A DNA stretch of 64,000 bases, from contig OY744471.1 of NCBI GenBank assembly GCA_963556145.1, forward strand, positions 241,590 to 305,589, written 5' to 3'. Shown here in pieces: positions 35,823-47,270 of the stretch. The notes under the pieces are model-generated. The model ran no database searches. It was not told the origin of the DNA and was given only the letters and a program-made list of their open reading frames with translations. Position 1 is the stretch's first letter, and every line of letters begins with the position of its first letter. The DNA is from Hygrocybe punicea. Taxonomy: Eukaryota; Basidiomycota; Agaricomycetes; Agaricales; Hygrophoraceae. A program made the translations under genes and the position numbers.

Positions 35823-38150
35823 CATTTAATGGCGATGACTTCAACAACAACATTGATGAAGACAATAATGACACAGAAATACTCCTGAAACTTGGTCATA
35901 AAGGACAAAAGAGGAAGGATCAAATGCTAATAGCTGAAAGAACTTTGAAAAGGTCAGGATGGCTCGATGACTGTATTGATGGTACCCCAGATATAGGACC
36001 TTTGATACCTATAAAACCATCTGTAGTACAATCAGCAAAATTTTGGAGAGCTGCAGTCCTTGCAAAGAAAAAAGAAATCATTGATGACAGAAATAAAAAT
36101 TTACCAACAAACACAGCAACCATAGATAAATTGGCAAATTTTCAATATAATGATGTCAAGATAGTGGATGCAGCATACATCAACCATATGTTTATTCCTG
36201 CAAACAGAGCTGATCGTCATCTTATTGATATAACTATCAATGATTACAAGTTGAACACTGACCAAAAGAGAGCATTTCATATCATTGCCAATCACTCTAC
36301 CTTGATTAACAGTTCTGATAAGCTATGCGTGTATCTTGGTGGGATGGCAGGCACAGGGAAATCACAAGTCATCAAAGCATTGACTAGTTTTTTTGGTAAA
36401 CACAACGAAAATCATCGGTTTGTGGTTCTTGCACCAACCGGTGGTGCTGCTGCCCTTGTAAATGGATCCACATATCACTCCATTCTTGGAATTAATCAGG
36501 GAGGATCATCTCATTCCCTTGCACAAGTCCATGCCAATCTTGATGGTGTGCATTACATTTTCATTGATGAGGTGTCAATGTTATCTTGCAGAGATATGTA
36601 TAAAATCAGTGCTCAGTGTGCAAAAGCACGTGGTGTTTATGATGAACCCTTTGGTGGCATTAATATGATATTTACAGGAGATTTTGGCCAACTTCCACCA
36701 GCTATGAGTGGTGCTCCTTTGTACTCCGGAACCGTTGGTGTCCAAATCAATTCCAGTCAAACTATAGCAAATCAGGAAGCGGCTATAGGCAAAGCTCTTT
36801 GGCATCAAATTACAACAGTTGTTATATTACGTGAAAATATGAGACAAACCAATCAGTCAGAAGAAGATGTCCAACTGAGGCTTGCTTTGGAAAACATGAG
36901 GTACAAAGCATGTACTCCCAAAGATATTGCATTTCTTCATACTCATGTTGCAGGAAAAGGTCCAAATGATCCAAAATTAGCCCAAAAGCAATTCAGGAAT
37001 ATGTCAGTTATAACTCCATTGAATGCACAAAAAGACAAAATCAATGAACTTAGTATTCAATGTTTTGCTGCTGAAAATAGAAGACCATTAACATCATTCT
37101 ATTCCATAGACAGATGGAATGATCCTACTAGTTCCAATAGCAAAAGAAAATCTCATCACATGTCAACAAGTTTGGATCCTATTTGACACACAAAGATATT
37201 GGAACCTTCACTCAAAAAGCTACTTTGGAGCCAACCACATGCATCATCCTCTGATCATATACCAGGAAGATTGGACTTGTGTGTAGGCATGCCAGTGATG
37301 CTGAGAAACAATGATGCAACAGAGTGCTGCATTACCAAAGGAGCAGAGGGCATAGTTGTGGGTTGGCAGAGTGCAATAGGTCCTGAGCAACAAACTGTAG
37401 TGGACACTTTATTTGTCAGAATATTGAATCCTCCAAAAAAAATTAACATAGAAGGACTTCCTGAAAATGTGGTGCCAATTACAAAACATGTCACGTCCAC
37501 CATGTGCTCATTACCCAATGATGATGTGATATCTTTGTCAAGAGAACAAGTGTTGGTACTGCCTAATTTTGCAATGACTGATTATGCATGTCAAGGACGT
37601 ACTCGTCCTAACAATGTAGTTGACCTCAGTAGTTGTAGAAACCACCAATCCTATTATACTTGCTTATCAAGAAATGCTTCTGCAGCAGGAACTATCATCA
37701 TGCAAGGCTTTGATTCTAAAGTAATTACTGGGGGTGCTTCTGGATATCTCAGACAAGAATTCAGAGAATTAGAACTGCTTGATGAGATTACCAAACTGAA
37801 ATATCAAGGATTATTACCAGACCATGTCAAGGGAGATCAGCGAAATTCTATCATTGATCGATTTAGAAGATGGAAAGGAAAGTCATATATTCCAAAAAAC
37901 ATTCATCATGCTATTGCATGGAAAGCCACAGAGCAACTAAATCAATACACAACACAGCCCTCTCCATGGCAATTAATTAAACCTATGAACAAAAATCAAA
38001 AGGCAGATTTCAGAAACCTCAACTTTGTTCCTGCAAAAGGAACTGTTCCAGTCACTGTTGCTCATAAAAATTCCACAGCCAATGTATTGCAAAATAAAAA
38101 ACGAAAATTAGAACAACTTGTAAGTTCATCTTCCATAGTGAAAAAAAGAC
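35804..38150 (+). pseudogene. Helitron Pif1-like helicase part
   Basis: A one-base frame change near 35800 separates this from the Rep part. Motifs: LNTDQKRAFHIIANH, Walker A GGMAGTGKSQVIKAL (about 36340), VVLAPTGGAAALVNG, Walker B HYIFIDEVSMLSC (about 36555), FTGDFGQLPPAMSG, LRENMRQTNQSEED, and after a stop at 37184-37186 the C-terminal helicase motifs CVGMPVMLRNNDATE, ALTDYACQGRT-like TDYACQGRTRP and SCRNHQSYYTCLSR. Pif1 helicases unwind the Helitron strand during rolling-circle transposition. Linkers are Lys-rich near the end. Confidence 0.9.
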
Positions 38151-38179
38151 AAAAAACAAGTACTATTGAATTAAATGAA

Positions 38180-38708
38180 CCAAAAGGGTTTATATGGGAT
38201 GCGCAAGATTGGAGCTGTGCTTACGATTCACTCTTTACAATACTACTAGCAATATGGAATGAAGATCCATCAAGTTGGAACAAAAGATTCAATAGCATCA
38301 ATGAAATATTAAAGATTTTGAGCTTAGGATTCAAACGATCAAAGAATAACACAACAGATTTAGAAACAGTTAGAAATACAATCAGACATTTATTGCATTA
38401 AGATAAACCTGAAATATTTCCTTATGGTCAAGTTGGCATTGCCATAAGTGATTTGGCCCATTATATAATGAAAGCAAATGAACCAATGACTTCAACTTGT
38501 CTTAAATGTATGAATTGTGAAAACATAACCATTCTGGAAAATGATAGATGTGATGCCATCTTTCATTGTTCATATTCATTTTCTGGAACAATCTCAGCAT
38601 GTCTTGCTCAAATCATAGTTAATAGACAACGGCACAAATGTCAATTGTGTTGGGGAGAGATTACTAAATTTATTGCATTTAACAAAATTCCACCTCTAAT
38701 CATGTTTA
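38180..38708 (+). pseudogene. USP-like cysteine-protease domain at the Helitron C-terminus, split by Tc1
   Basis: Directly after the helicase, WDAQDWSCAYDSLFTILLAIW looks like the Cys box of a ubiquitin-specific-protease-type fold. Two CxxC pairs follow (CLKCMNCENIT and HKCQLCWGEITKF), as in USP zinc ribbons, then IAFNKIPPLIMF. A TAA at 38399-38401 interrupts the domain. The frame is cut at 38708 by the Tc1-type element and resumes at 42159 (TIYDSSLPSS), ending at 42206. No His box can be identified. Fungal Helitrons with such a fused domain are known to me in general terms; deubiquitinase activity is inference. Confidence 0.55.
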
Positions 38709-38937
38709 CAGCCATTTGCGGAACACAAGGCGCACGTGACAATTTCCTTTTTTTGCAAAATAAAATACATGAGGAGTAAATTGGCCATAGCGCCGTCAAT
38801 ATCACCCGGATTACTTAGATATCTACAGCAGTGTAGTCTCCTGGGCTGCCCGCAGGTGCCCATCTCTGTAGAATTTTGAAATTGTCATTTTTTATATCTG
38901 ACCAAACTCGGTATCCAGCACTTTTGTCACGACCACC

Positions 38938-40561
38938 ATGCCCAAGGCAAAGGCAAAGCGCAAGGTTGCCAAATGCAAAATCTCAGCTGCTAAGGCAGCA
39001 AATATCGATGCTACCAACAAGTCTTCTGAATTACCCCCAGATGATGCTACCGACAACTCAGACTCGGATGCTAGTGTTATATTGCAGTTACCACCTGCTC
39101 TCACCAGAAAGTGTGGACAGGGACAGCCTTCAAAGAGTACCACTCCAGCTGATCTTGAGGAAGAAAACAAGCCAGCTGAGGTGCTAAGTGAGTCCCCATC
39201 TCTGAGTCCACTGTGAAAACCAATAATGCTATGTTTTCAGAGTTCTCCATCCTCATTCTGACCGATTTGGGTGCTCAGCGCTGCAATATGTCTGTGAATG
39301 ACAGCCTAGTGGATGCTTTGGAGATTATATACGAAGCTCTTGGATGCCTCTCACTTGCACGCAAGCCAACAATTTCATACAAGCTCTCGACGGCGACAGT
39401 CAAGTCTTTGGCTATAAGCTTGGCCTCAGAGGATGACTGGAAAGGCTTGATCAAAGATGTCATTGGTGCACATGCAAAGAAGTCTAAAGCTGCAAAAGCA
39501 GCACCTGTCTCTGTCTTGATTATTGTTCCTGAACAGGTATGGATCTACAATGTATTGCTTTGGTTACTAATGCTGCACAGCTCCTAGTATCTGGCTTCCT
39601 TACGTGCTCGCAGCAAAACAACCGGCACTACAACCAGCAAGGGAAAAAAATTGCAGCCCATTTTACTTGACCTTGACAGCAATGATGTAAGCAATGCGGA
39701 ACAAGATGGTGGGATTGCAGAACGAGAGAAGATGTGCATGGCCCAGCTCAACAAGAAGCTCTCTGAATGTCAAAAATGTGGATCCTGCAAGTTCTGCAAG
39801 ATCAATCGACATGGTGTCCACGTTCCCATGACATTTGGACAACGACAGGGTTGGGCGGTTGCTCTGGTAAGTATTCCCTTAATCCTTATCTTCTCATTGG
39901 TTCTGACCACTGTAGGCCTCGGGCACACATGGCGTCACACTACATAACCTGCTGTAGTAGTGGTGCCTGGGCTGTCACGTGACCCAGGTCCCATGGTTGG
40001 ATCCCTTATGTAGCACATTCCTGTCTTAGTTGATCCCATTCCATCCCATCTGGCCGTGACTTCCCCTTTCGTGTGTGAGCAGCCTCGGACCCTCTCCACC
40101 GCCCAAGAGTGAACTCTTTGCGGATTTCTCAGGTCATACCAGTCACAAATCAAGCATTGATTCTCATCCTTCGCCACCAACACCCTCAAACAAAACATGC
40201 CCACCCCCTTGGACTTGGCCATTTATGATGGCAAATGGTTGCAGTGGAATGCCAGCATCTTCAGCAAAAGTCGTACCATCCAAAATGCCAGTGCCTGACA
40301 ACTTGCCCTCCAGCGATCCGCCTGAGGGGGCCGCACCAAATATTTACCCCACAATATCAGCGTTTATTCAGGCTCTCAATGCACAGCACCCTCATCGTTT
40401 ACTTACCCGATACATCAATGCATTCACTGATGCCGATTTCTACAACATTGACGACATCTTACCGATTGACATCAGGAAATGCTCTATTTTTGCTGAAGGA
40501 AATTAGAAATGAACAAAAACGGTTAGACAGGGCAAATAGGAAGCAGAGACGCCTGGATTAG
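38938..40561 (+). pseudogene. Accessory protein of the Tc1-type element
   Basis: The start codon lies in a good context (accaccATGccc) at the inner TIR edge. The N-terminus is basic (MPKAKAKRKVAKCK), then acidic/Ser-rich. Next is a beta-grasp-like block (FSILILTDLGAQRCN, DALEIIYEALGCLSL, TVKSLAISLASEDDW), a CxxC cluster (CQKCGSCKFCKINRHGVHVP, then QRQGWAVAL) and a C-terminal SAM-like helical block (YPTISAFIQALNAQHPHRLL, INAFTDADFYNIDD). A one-base shift near 40470 moves the end into LTSGNALFLLKEIRNEQKRL, finishing at 40561. The middle (about 39945-40075) needs an intron or holds an insertion. Same layout as the gene at 26358. Function unknown. Confidence 0.55.
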
Positions 40562-40697
40562 ATACTTTTGGACTTAGCATAGAATACAATAAGCTTGTCA
40601 AACCGGCCTGCAGGTTTTTATTGAGGAACCAGGGGTACAAGGTACATAGGAACTACAGAACAACAGCTAGATATAACTGGAATGATGGAACCATGAT

Positions 40698-41890
40698 CTA
40701 CACATGCTGGGGGTAATGGCTTCTAATGTGGCATAAAGAAACAGGTACGGAGCGGCTGGGTTACCGAATTCAACGGCATTGTGAAACTGTAAGCCATGAC
40801 GACGAATTTACTGCTTGACAAATGAGAAAGACTCTTCAATTGGGTTCATGTCAGGAGAATAGGGTGGAAGATAACCATACCGAACACCCCTGGCAGATGT
40901 GTAATTAGCTAGGTGAAACATAATTTACATCGATGCTTGCCTTGCAGTACACATGTCCTCCACACTAGGGACATGGTGAACCCAGCAGTTGTTGAGAATG
41001 AGGATGCTGTTGGGACCAGGGTATGGGTTCATAACAAGTAAAAGACCTTCCAGCCATTCCAAAAAGTCATCCCCCTTATATCCACCAAGTTTTATGTGGC
41101 TATAGATGATGCTGTTGACGGTGAGCGCAGGTAACATAGAGTATCTAGTTAGTTAGAAATGTCAGATCAGTTTGACGAGTAGCAGAATGAACATACCGCA
41201 TGCCTCGAACAAAATTACATCGCTTTCTGGCCCAAACACCAGTGTATGCCCATCCATTGTCACGATACGACATCAAGATGTTGATGGCACTTTCATCAGC
41301 ACAGACAAGATGTCCAACAGGTTCATGGCCAATTTGCAGCACAAACTCACGGCGGGCATGTTCACACCACTCAGAAGCAACCTTAGAGAGCTGGGAAGTG
41401 GTGGGATTGCAATCCAGCATGATGTAGGGGAGGAAAAGTCACCTTTTTGGAACTGATGCCGAGCCGCTTCAATGTACGCCAAATAGTCGCCAAGGAGATA
41501 TTGAGGTCATGCAAATTGAGAAGTTGTTCTTGAATTTCATCGAGAAAGATGTCTGGGCTGTGTTCGAGCAATGCAAGCAAGAACTGGATGCCGGTTAGCA
41601 TTCTATCAAGAAGTGAACAATTGGCTCACATCAATGTGATCTGGGGTCATCAGGGGCACTCTCCCCAACCGCTGTCTATCTCTGCACACCTCGCCAATCT
41701 CACCCCAGAGCTTCTGCACTCGTTGAACAACTCGAAGTGGAATGTCAAGCGAAATAGCGATGGCTGTGGAGCTGCTTCCAAGAGTGTAGGCTTGTTGGAT
41801 TACAGCATACTTGAGATCCCAAGAATATGAGTGCCAAGCAGGCACAAGAGGAGCTTTACAGGGCATGGGAGTGAGCTCTTCGATGGCCAT
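40698..41890 (-). pseudogene. Tc1/IS630-type transposase, inactivated
   Basis: The start MAIEELTPMPCKAP (41890) lies 36 bp inside the right TIR. Helix-turn-helix segments are followed by the core: LVCADESAINILM (Asp 1), LILNNCWVHH, where the second catalytic Asp reads Asn (codon at 40991-40993), and YLPPYSPDMNPIEESFSF (Glu). A TAA at 40808-40810 ends the frame early, just after the Glu block. Exons join by short introns. The loss of the second acidic residue should abolish catalysis, so the element would need help from another copy. Confidence 0.8.
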
Positions 41891-42158
41891 TGGAATCAGA
41901 GACCATCAACCAACTAGTACCAAGTATGGTGGTCGTGACAAAAGTGCCGGATACCAAGTTTGGTCAGATATAAAAAATGACAATTTCAAAATCCTACAGA
42001 GATGGGCACCTGCGGGCAGCCCAGGAGACTACACTGCTGTAGATATCTAAGTAATCCGGGTGATATTGATGGCACTATGGCCAATTTACTCCCCATGTAT
42101 TTTATTTTGCAAAAAAAGAAAATTGTCACACGCGCCTTGTGTTCCGCAAATGGCTGTA

Positions 42159-42350
42159 ACCATTTATGACTCTTCTTTACCTTCCAGTTGTGCTGCTGTA
42201 TTCTAACTTCTGTATCCTGCCTTGCCAGCACTGTGAATTACTTCAAGCAGAATACTAAGTTTTGGTATTTGATTTTTCTTGAGCAGAGATGTAGTCTAAT
42301 CTCTTTGAAGTGGTATAGGACCTAGAGAAAACATTAGATATTTTTAAAAT
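42159..42350 (+). other. Helitron remnant and non-coding flank
   Basis: The Helitron frame resumes after the TA duplication (TIYDSSLPSSCAAVF) and stops at 42204-42206. The rest is non-coding; I could not place the Helitron 3' end (hairpin plus CTRR) with confidence. Confidence 0.5.
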
Positions 42351-43242
42351 ATGAAATGTGAAGCTGCCTTATGTCAAAGTCAATATACTACAGCTAGCTC
42401 ATCAGCTTTTATGATGTGGCATGTTGACTACATAGATGCCAAGCAACCTCACCATTTCCTTGCCAAATTACAAGGAACTCAAAAAGCAATCCTGCCTGTT
42501 CACAATCTGGAGGAGCAGGCACTGTTTTGTCAGCTGATGTTCACCAATCTCACCTTCAACTCCAACTCCACTGCCCAGCCAAACTGGAGTGAAGTAGTAT
42601 GGGTATGAAATTTCATGCAGATATGAATCAGCATATATCATATAAGGTGTGTCTGCATTTCTGCATTCATGACCTCATTTTATGATACTGACACTGCCTA
42701 TCAGCTGACAGAACAGCTCAACACCTACTATAGAGAGTGGAAGACAAGCATTAATATTTGACAATCCCTCAGATTCCATCTCAATGTCCTCAGATGCTCA
42801 TGCATCACTTCACACTGCAATTCTTGATCCATGTCATGGTCTGGAGGTTCCAAATGCCCCACAGCAACCACTCAAACAGCATGTTGTTGGAAAAGGACTT
42901 CTGGAAATTTCTGCTGATAGTGCAACTGGAAACTTATCCTCTTACTCAGTGTTGCCACAACACCAAGCCATGGCTGTCTCCCAACAAATTCACAGCCAAC
43001 TCAACTCCCTATCACACAAGCAGAGATTTGGCTTCCCTTCCTACCCCAGCACAGCCAAATCCCAAAAAAGGAAGATGCAAACATGCAAAAAATGTGGAAA
43101 GGAATCATGTAAGGGAAGAAAGGAGGTAAGTTTGTGTTTGGATCAGTATAGGGATTGTGGCAAGAGTGTCTGCAATGGTAGGGACTCAAAGAGACACCAT
43201 AAGCCTACTATCGATTGTTATTTACTGATGTACAGATACTGA
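42351..43242 (+). pseudogene. Decayed fungal gene with C-terminal Cys cluster
   Basis: Separate frames read WHVDYIDAKQPHHFLAKL, LFCQLMFTNLTFNSN, YQLTEQLNTYYREWKTS (about 42700-42760) and then a C-terminal cluster CKKCGKESCKGRKE followed by DCGKSVCNGRDSKRHHK. The order (YYxxWKT block, then a double CxxCG cluster at the extreme C-terminus) matches a repeated basidiomycete protein family that I remember only as hypothetical. Stops at about 42762 and frame changes show decay. Confidence 0.4.
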
Positions 43243-43249
43243 TTTTATC

Positions 43250-43957
43250 CAATTCAATTTTATTTTATTTATTTATTTATTATTTATTATTTTTTCCTCA
43301 ACAGACATCAGTATCGAGCCGCAATTCCAGCTGCTTCGAATGTCCACATTGCTGCTTAGGGTAGTCAAAAGTACTGCTTGGAGCAGATGTGAATGCCTGC
43401 TTGAGGTAGGTGGGACATATTAGAATTCCTGCTTTCAGTAGACATTTTGGCTATCTGAAGGTAGAAATTCTACGTGGCAATACTTCCCGCATGACTCCAT
43501 TGACATGAGCCGGCAATTGAATAGTCTTCGCCATGAACATGCATATGTCATACATCAGCAAAAGGTCACAACCAATGGAAGCTCAGATGACTCAGCCAAG
43601 GATTTGCCTGGCTGCTAGGCGCTGGTATTGTCAGCTACGACAGCGCCAGACTGGGAGGACATTTACAACACGATGCCCGAAAGGTTAGACATGACAAGAC
43701 CGCATCAGGATGGTGGGGGGTGATGGAAGGTCAGGCAAGGAGCCAACTAGCTGGCATCAGGACGGTGGGGTGATAGAAGGTCAGGCAAGGAGCCGCCTGG
43801 TTGGCAGAAGGACTGCAAAGGTACACCTGATGTTGGATACCAATTATCATACTCATGTCGGGCTGGCGTCGCATTGTATGATGAGGGAATGCAATACATT
43901 TTTCATGTCCAACATGACCATGCAACAAAACGGAGTAGGAGTAATTACTCAGTAATA
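43250..43957. other. No gene recognised
   Basis: The stretch starts with a TTTAT-rich segment (43255-43290). Near 43705-43800 a unit built on GGATGGTGGGG / GTGATGGAAGGTCAGGCAAGGAGCC is present twice in tandem. Nothing else is supported. Confidence 0.4.
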
Positions 43958-44669
43958 TCTAAAAGGAAGGGGAGGAAGGGGGGTCAGTGGCGTGGGTACT
44001 CGGTTATGCTCGCGTTTGCTCACGTTTTGTCGGCTGTCGCTTATTTTGCACCTCACGTGCGTAAGCCACGTTTTGCCACGCGAGGCGCAGCCGAGCCACC
44101 GTTGTCCCCTTCTATAACCGCGAGGCGCAGCCAAGCCCAGATAAGTACAAAATGTGCAAATAAATTCAAAATAATCTAAACAAGTGTGTTAAAATTCAAA
44201 TAAAATTCAAGACAGCAGCCTGGAGCAACATGCGAGGCGAAGCCAAGCCTGGATAAGTACAAAATGTGCAAATAAATTCAAAACAATGTAAACAAGTGTG
44301 TTAAAATTCAAATAAAATTCAAGACAGCAGCCACTGGAGAATGGGGTGCTACAGGTGTTTGTGAGCGAAGCGAACAAACATCAGTGGCACAAAAAGCATG
44401 TAACACTGTTATCAGTAGCCGCCACGGTCTTTGTTCGCTTTGCTCACAAACATCAGACCATTGAATACAAAAATTGATGGAAAACAGAACATAAATTGAA
44501 AATAAATAAAATAAAATAAAATAAAATCACCCTGTAATAAATAAATTTACAATAAAATAAGATAAAATAAAATAAAAATCACAAACACGATAACAACTAA
44601 ATTGATGATAAAATAAAATAAAATAAAATAAAATAACTACTACCGCAGCAACGCTCGGGTACCATCTAG
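43958..44669 (+). mobile_element. Non-autonomous Helitron-like element 1
   Basis: The element begins TCTAAAAGGAAGGGGAGG, preceded by A, and ends GGGTACCATCTAG. The TC start, CTAG end and an imperfect hairpin just before it (ACCGCAGC, loop AAC, GCTCGGGT) fit Helitron termini. Inside are a direct repeat of about 110 bp (GTACAAAATGTGCAAATAAATTC start), a GTTTGTGAGCGAAGCGAACAAAC dyad and AAAAT runs. There is no coding capacity. A second element with the same ends follows with no base between them. Confidence 0.65.
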
Positions 44670-47267
44670 TCTAAAAGGAAGGGGAGGAAGGGGGGTCTGT
44701 GGCGTGGGTATTCGGTTATGGTCGCGTTTTGCTCGCGTGTGCGCACGTTTCGTCGCTTATACTCGCGTGGTCTCGCTTGCTTAGCCACGCGAGGCCTCTG
44801 TCCCCTAGCGAGGCGAAGCTGAGCCGTTTTGGGTGCAAGCCATTTTGGCTGCGACGCAAAGCGGAGCCCAACATCCCCCATACCAGAGGTTCATCCCTGC
44901 ACCCCGGACTGCCAATCCCCACCACAGACGACGAGAGGGGACCCATTGGGGTCAGTTGGGCCCAACATGGTGAGTTCCCGCGGCCCCGTTTGTCCACGCT
45001 GACCTAACCTTTCCTCATGCCCCCAACCCAGAACTCTACCCCGGGACCTCGGATCGCCATTCCCCGCCGTACAGACACAGGAGGGACCCATTGGGGTCTG
45101 TGGAGTGCAAAATGGCGAGTTCCCGCGGCCCCGTTTGCCCGCAATGACCCCACCTGTCCCCATACCCCCCATCCCAGATCTCTACCCCGGGAGCACGGAT
45201 CACCAAACCCCGCCACACACGGCTGGACAGGACCCAATGGGGTCGACTGAGCACAAAATGGTGAGCTCGCCCGGCCCCGTTTGCCCACACTGACCCCACC
45301 TTTCCCCATACCCCCCACACCACATCTCTACCCCCGGACATCGGACGGCCAAACCCCGCCCCACACATGCAGAAGGCACCCATTGGGGGTGATTGAGCTC
45401 AAAATGGTGCGTTGCCGCAGCCCCGTTGGCCCGTGCTGACCCCCTCTTTCCTCACACCCCCCATCCCAGATCTCTACCCCGGGACCTCGGATGACCAATC
45501 CCCGCCATACACACGTAGAGGGGACCCATTGGGGTCGGTTGAGCACAAAATCGAGGGTACGTTCGTCCCCGTTGGCCCACGCTGACCCCCTCTTTCCCCA
45601 TACCCCCCCTACCAGATCTCTACCCCGGGACCTCGGACGGCCAATCCCCGCCACACACAGTTGGATGGGACCCAATGGGGTCGGACGAGCGTGAAACCGC
45701 GCATTCGTTCAACCCTGTTGGCCCACGCTGGCCCCACCTCTCCCCATACCCCCCCCCTCCCAGATCTCTACCCTGGGACCCCGGACGGCCAAACCCCGCC
45801 GTACACACTTAGAAGGGACCCATTATGGTTGGTTAAGCGCTAAATTGAGTGTACGTTCGTCCCTGTTGGCCCGCGCTGACCCCCTCTTTCCCATTCCCCC
45901 TACCAGATCTCTACCCCGGGACCTCGGACAGCCAATCCCCGCCACACACAGTTGGATGGGACCCAATGGGGTCGGACAAGCACGACACCATGCATTCGTT
46001 TGACCCCGTTGACCCACGCTGGCCCCACCTCCCATCATACCCCCCCCCCCTACCAGATCTCTACCCCCGGACCTCGGATCGCCAATTCCCGCCGCACCCA
46101 GACGGTTATGACCACATGGGGTCATTTGAGCCCGACATTGTGAGTGAGTTCCACCCCGTTGGCCCACGCTTGCCCCACCTCTCCTCATACCCCCCCCCCT
46201 CCCAGATCTCTACCCCCAGACCTCGGATCCCAAAACCCCGCCACATACACACGGATGGGACCCACTGGGGTCATTTGAGCTCGAGATCACGCCTCCATTC
46301 AGTCCCATTGCCTCGCGCTGCCTCCACCTCTCCTAATACCCCCCCCCCTCCAGATCTCTACCCCCAGCTTTCAGATTGCCATCCCCACCTCCAAGTAGTT
46401 ATTATTTTGATTATTCTGGATGCTCTGCTTCCACTGGCTGACCCACCTCCACCTCATACCACTGTACCATAGAATTAAATTATGAATATATTTATTATTA
46501 TAAGAAATTGGTTTGGCTAACTTTGACATGGAAAAAATTATTATTATCAATAACCAAATGCACAATTATGGAGCAAGGTAACTCTGCTATGAGCAGCCAC
46601 TGCAAAACAGGTGCTATGGGTGTTTGTGAGCGAAGCAAACAAACATCAGTGGCACAAAAGCATGTAACTTGGCTATGAGTAGCCACTGGAGAACGGGTGC
46701 TACGGGTGTTTGTGAGCGAAGCGAACAAACATCAGTGGCACCAAAAGCATGTAACTCTGCTGTGAGTAGCCACTGCAGCACGGGTGTTGCAGGTGGACAT
46801 TTCCTTCATTCACATACATAAGTGACACAAAAACTGTGAATTTGAGATAGCTATTCTGATAAATACTGACAAAGAAAACCCAGAAAATACATTGGAGATA
46901 AAATAAAATAAAATAAAAATCATTGACACTGTAGGAAAGAAATTCAAAACAAAATAGAGTAAAATAAAATGAACTGCAATGAAATGAAGTCACACTGTAG
47001 GAAACAAATTTACAATAAATTACGATAAAATGTGAAAGAAAATCACATAAGTAAATGTACAATAAATTCAAATAAATTCAAGTAAATTCCAACAAATTCA
47101 CAGAAATTCAATAAATTCAAATAAATTCACATAAATTCAATAAATTCAAATAAATTCAAATAAATTCACATAAATTCAATAAATTCAAATAAATTCAAAT
47201 AAATTTATCATAAAATAAAATAAAACAAAACTAACTAACACCGAAGCAACGCTCGGGTACCATCTAG
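44670..47267 (+). mobile_element. Non-autonomous Helitron-like element 2
   Basis: It starts TCTAAAAGGAAGGGG directly after the CTAG of element 1 and ends CGGGTACCATCTAG at 47267, followed by T. Taken together the pair sits between A (43957) and T (47268), as expected for Helitron insertion. It carries a tandem exon-intron-like array (45033-46400), two dyads GTTTGTGAGCGAAGC near 46620 and 46707, and long AT-rich tracts of AAAAT and AAATTCA units. Its end lies 3 bp from the stop codon of the Plavaka gene. Confidence 0.65.
45033..46400 (+). repeat. Tandem array of ~147-bp units with splice-site-like motifs
   Basis: Ten occurrences of the TCTCTACCCC landmark lie at 45033 (ACTCTACCCC), 45179, 45325, 45471, 45617, 45765, 45908, 46058, 46207 and 46355, a spacing of 143-150 bp. 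Each unit has an ~83-bp part ending near GAGCACAAAATG, then a GTGAGT-like motif in the better units, a CTGACCCC motif and a pyrimidine-rich run ending CCCAG. This resembles an exon plus a short intron repeated head to tail. Open frames of 60-207 codons across it share DLYPGTSD-like peptides. Confidence 0.75.
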
Positions 47268-47270
47268 TAA

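Larger units (their letters stand above)
38709..42156. mobile_element. Two-gene Tc1-type transposon with 231-bp TIRs
   Basis: Terminal inverted repeats of 231 bp (38709-38939 and 41926-42156) begin CAGCCATTTGCGGAACAC and differ by only a few substitutions. They are flanked by a TA duplication (38707-38708, 42157-42158), the Tc1/mariner hallmark. Inside are two convergent genes, each starting at the inner edge of a TIR: an accessory gene on plus and a transposase on minus. The TIRs therefore probably supply both promoters. It interrupts the Helitron protease-like domain; excision with one TA restores that frame (LIMF to TIYDSS). Confidence 0.95.
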
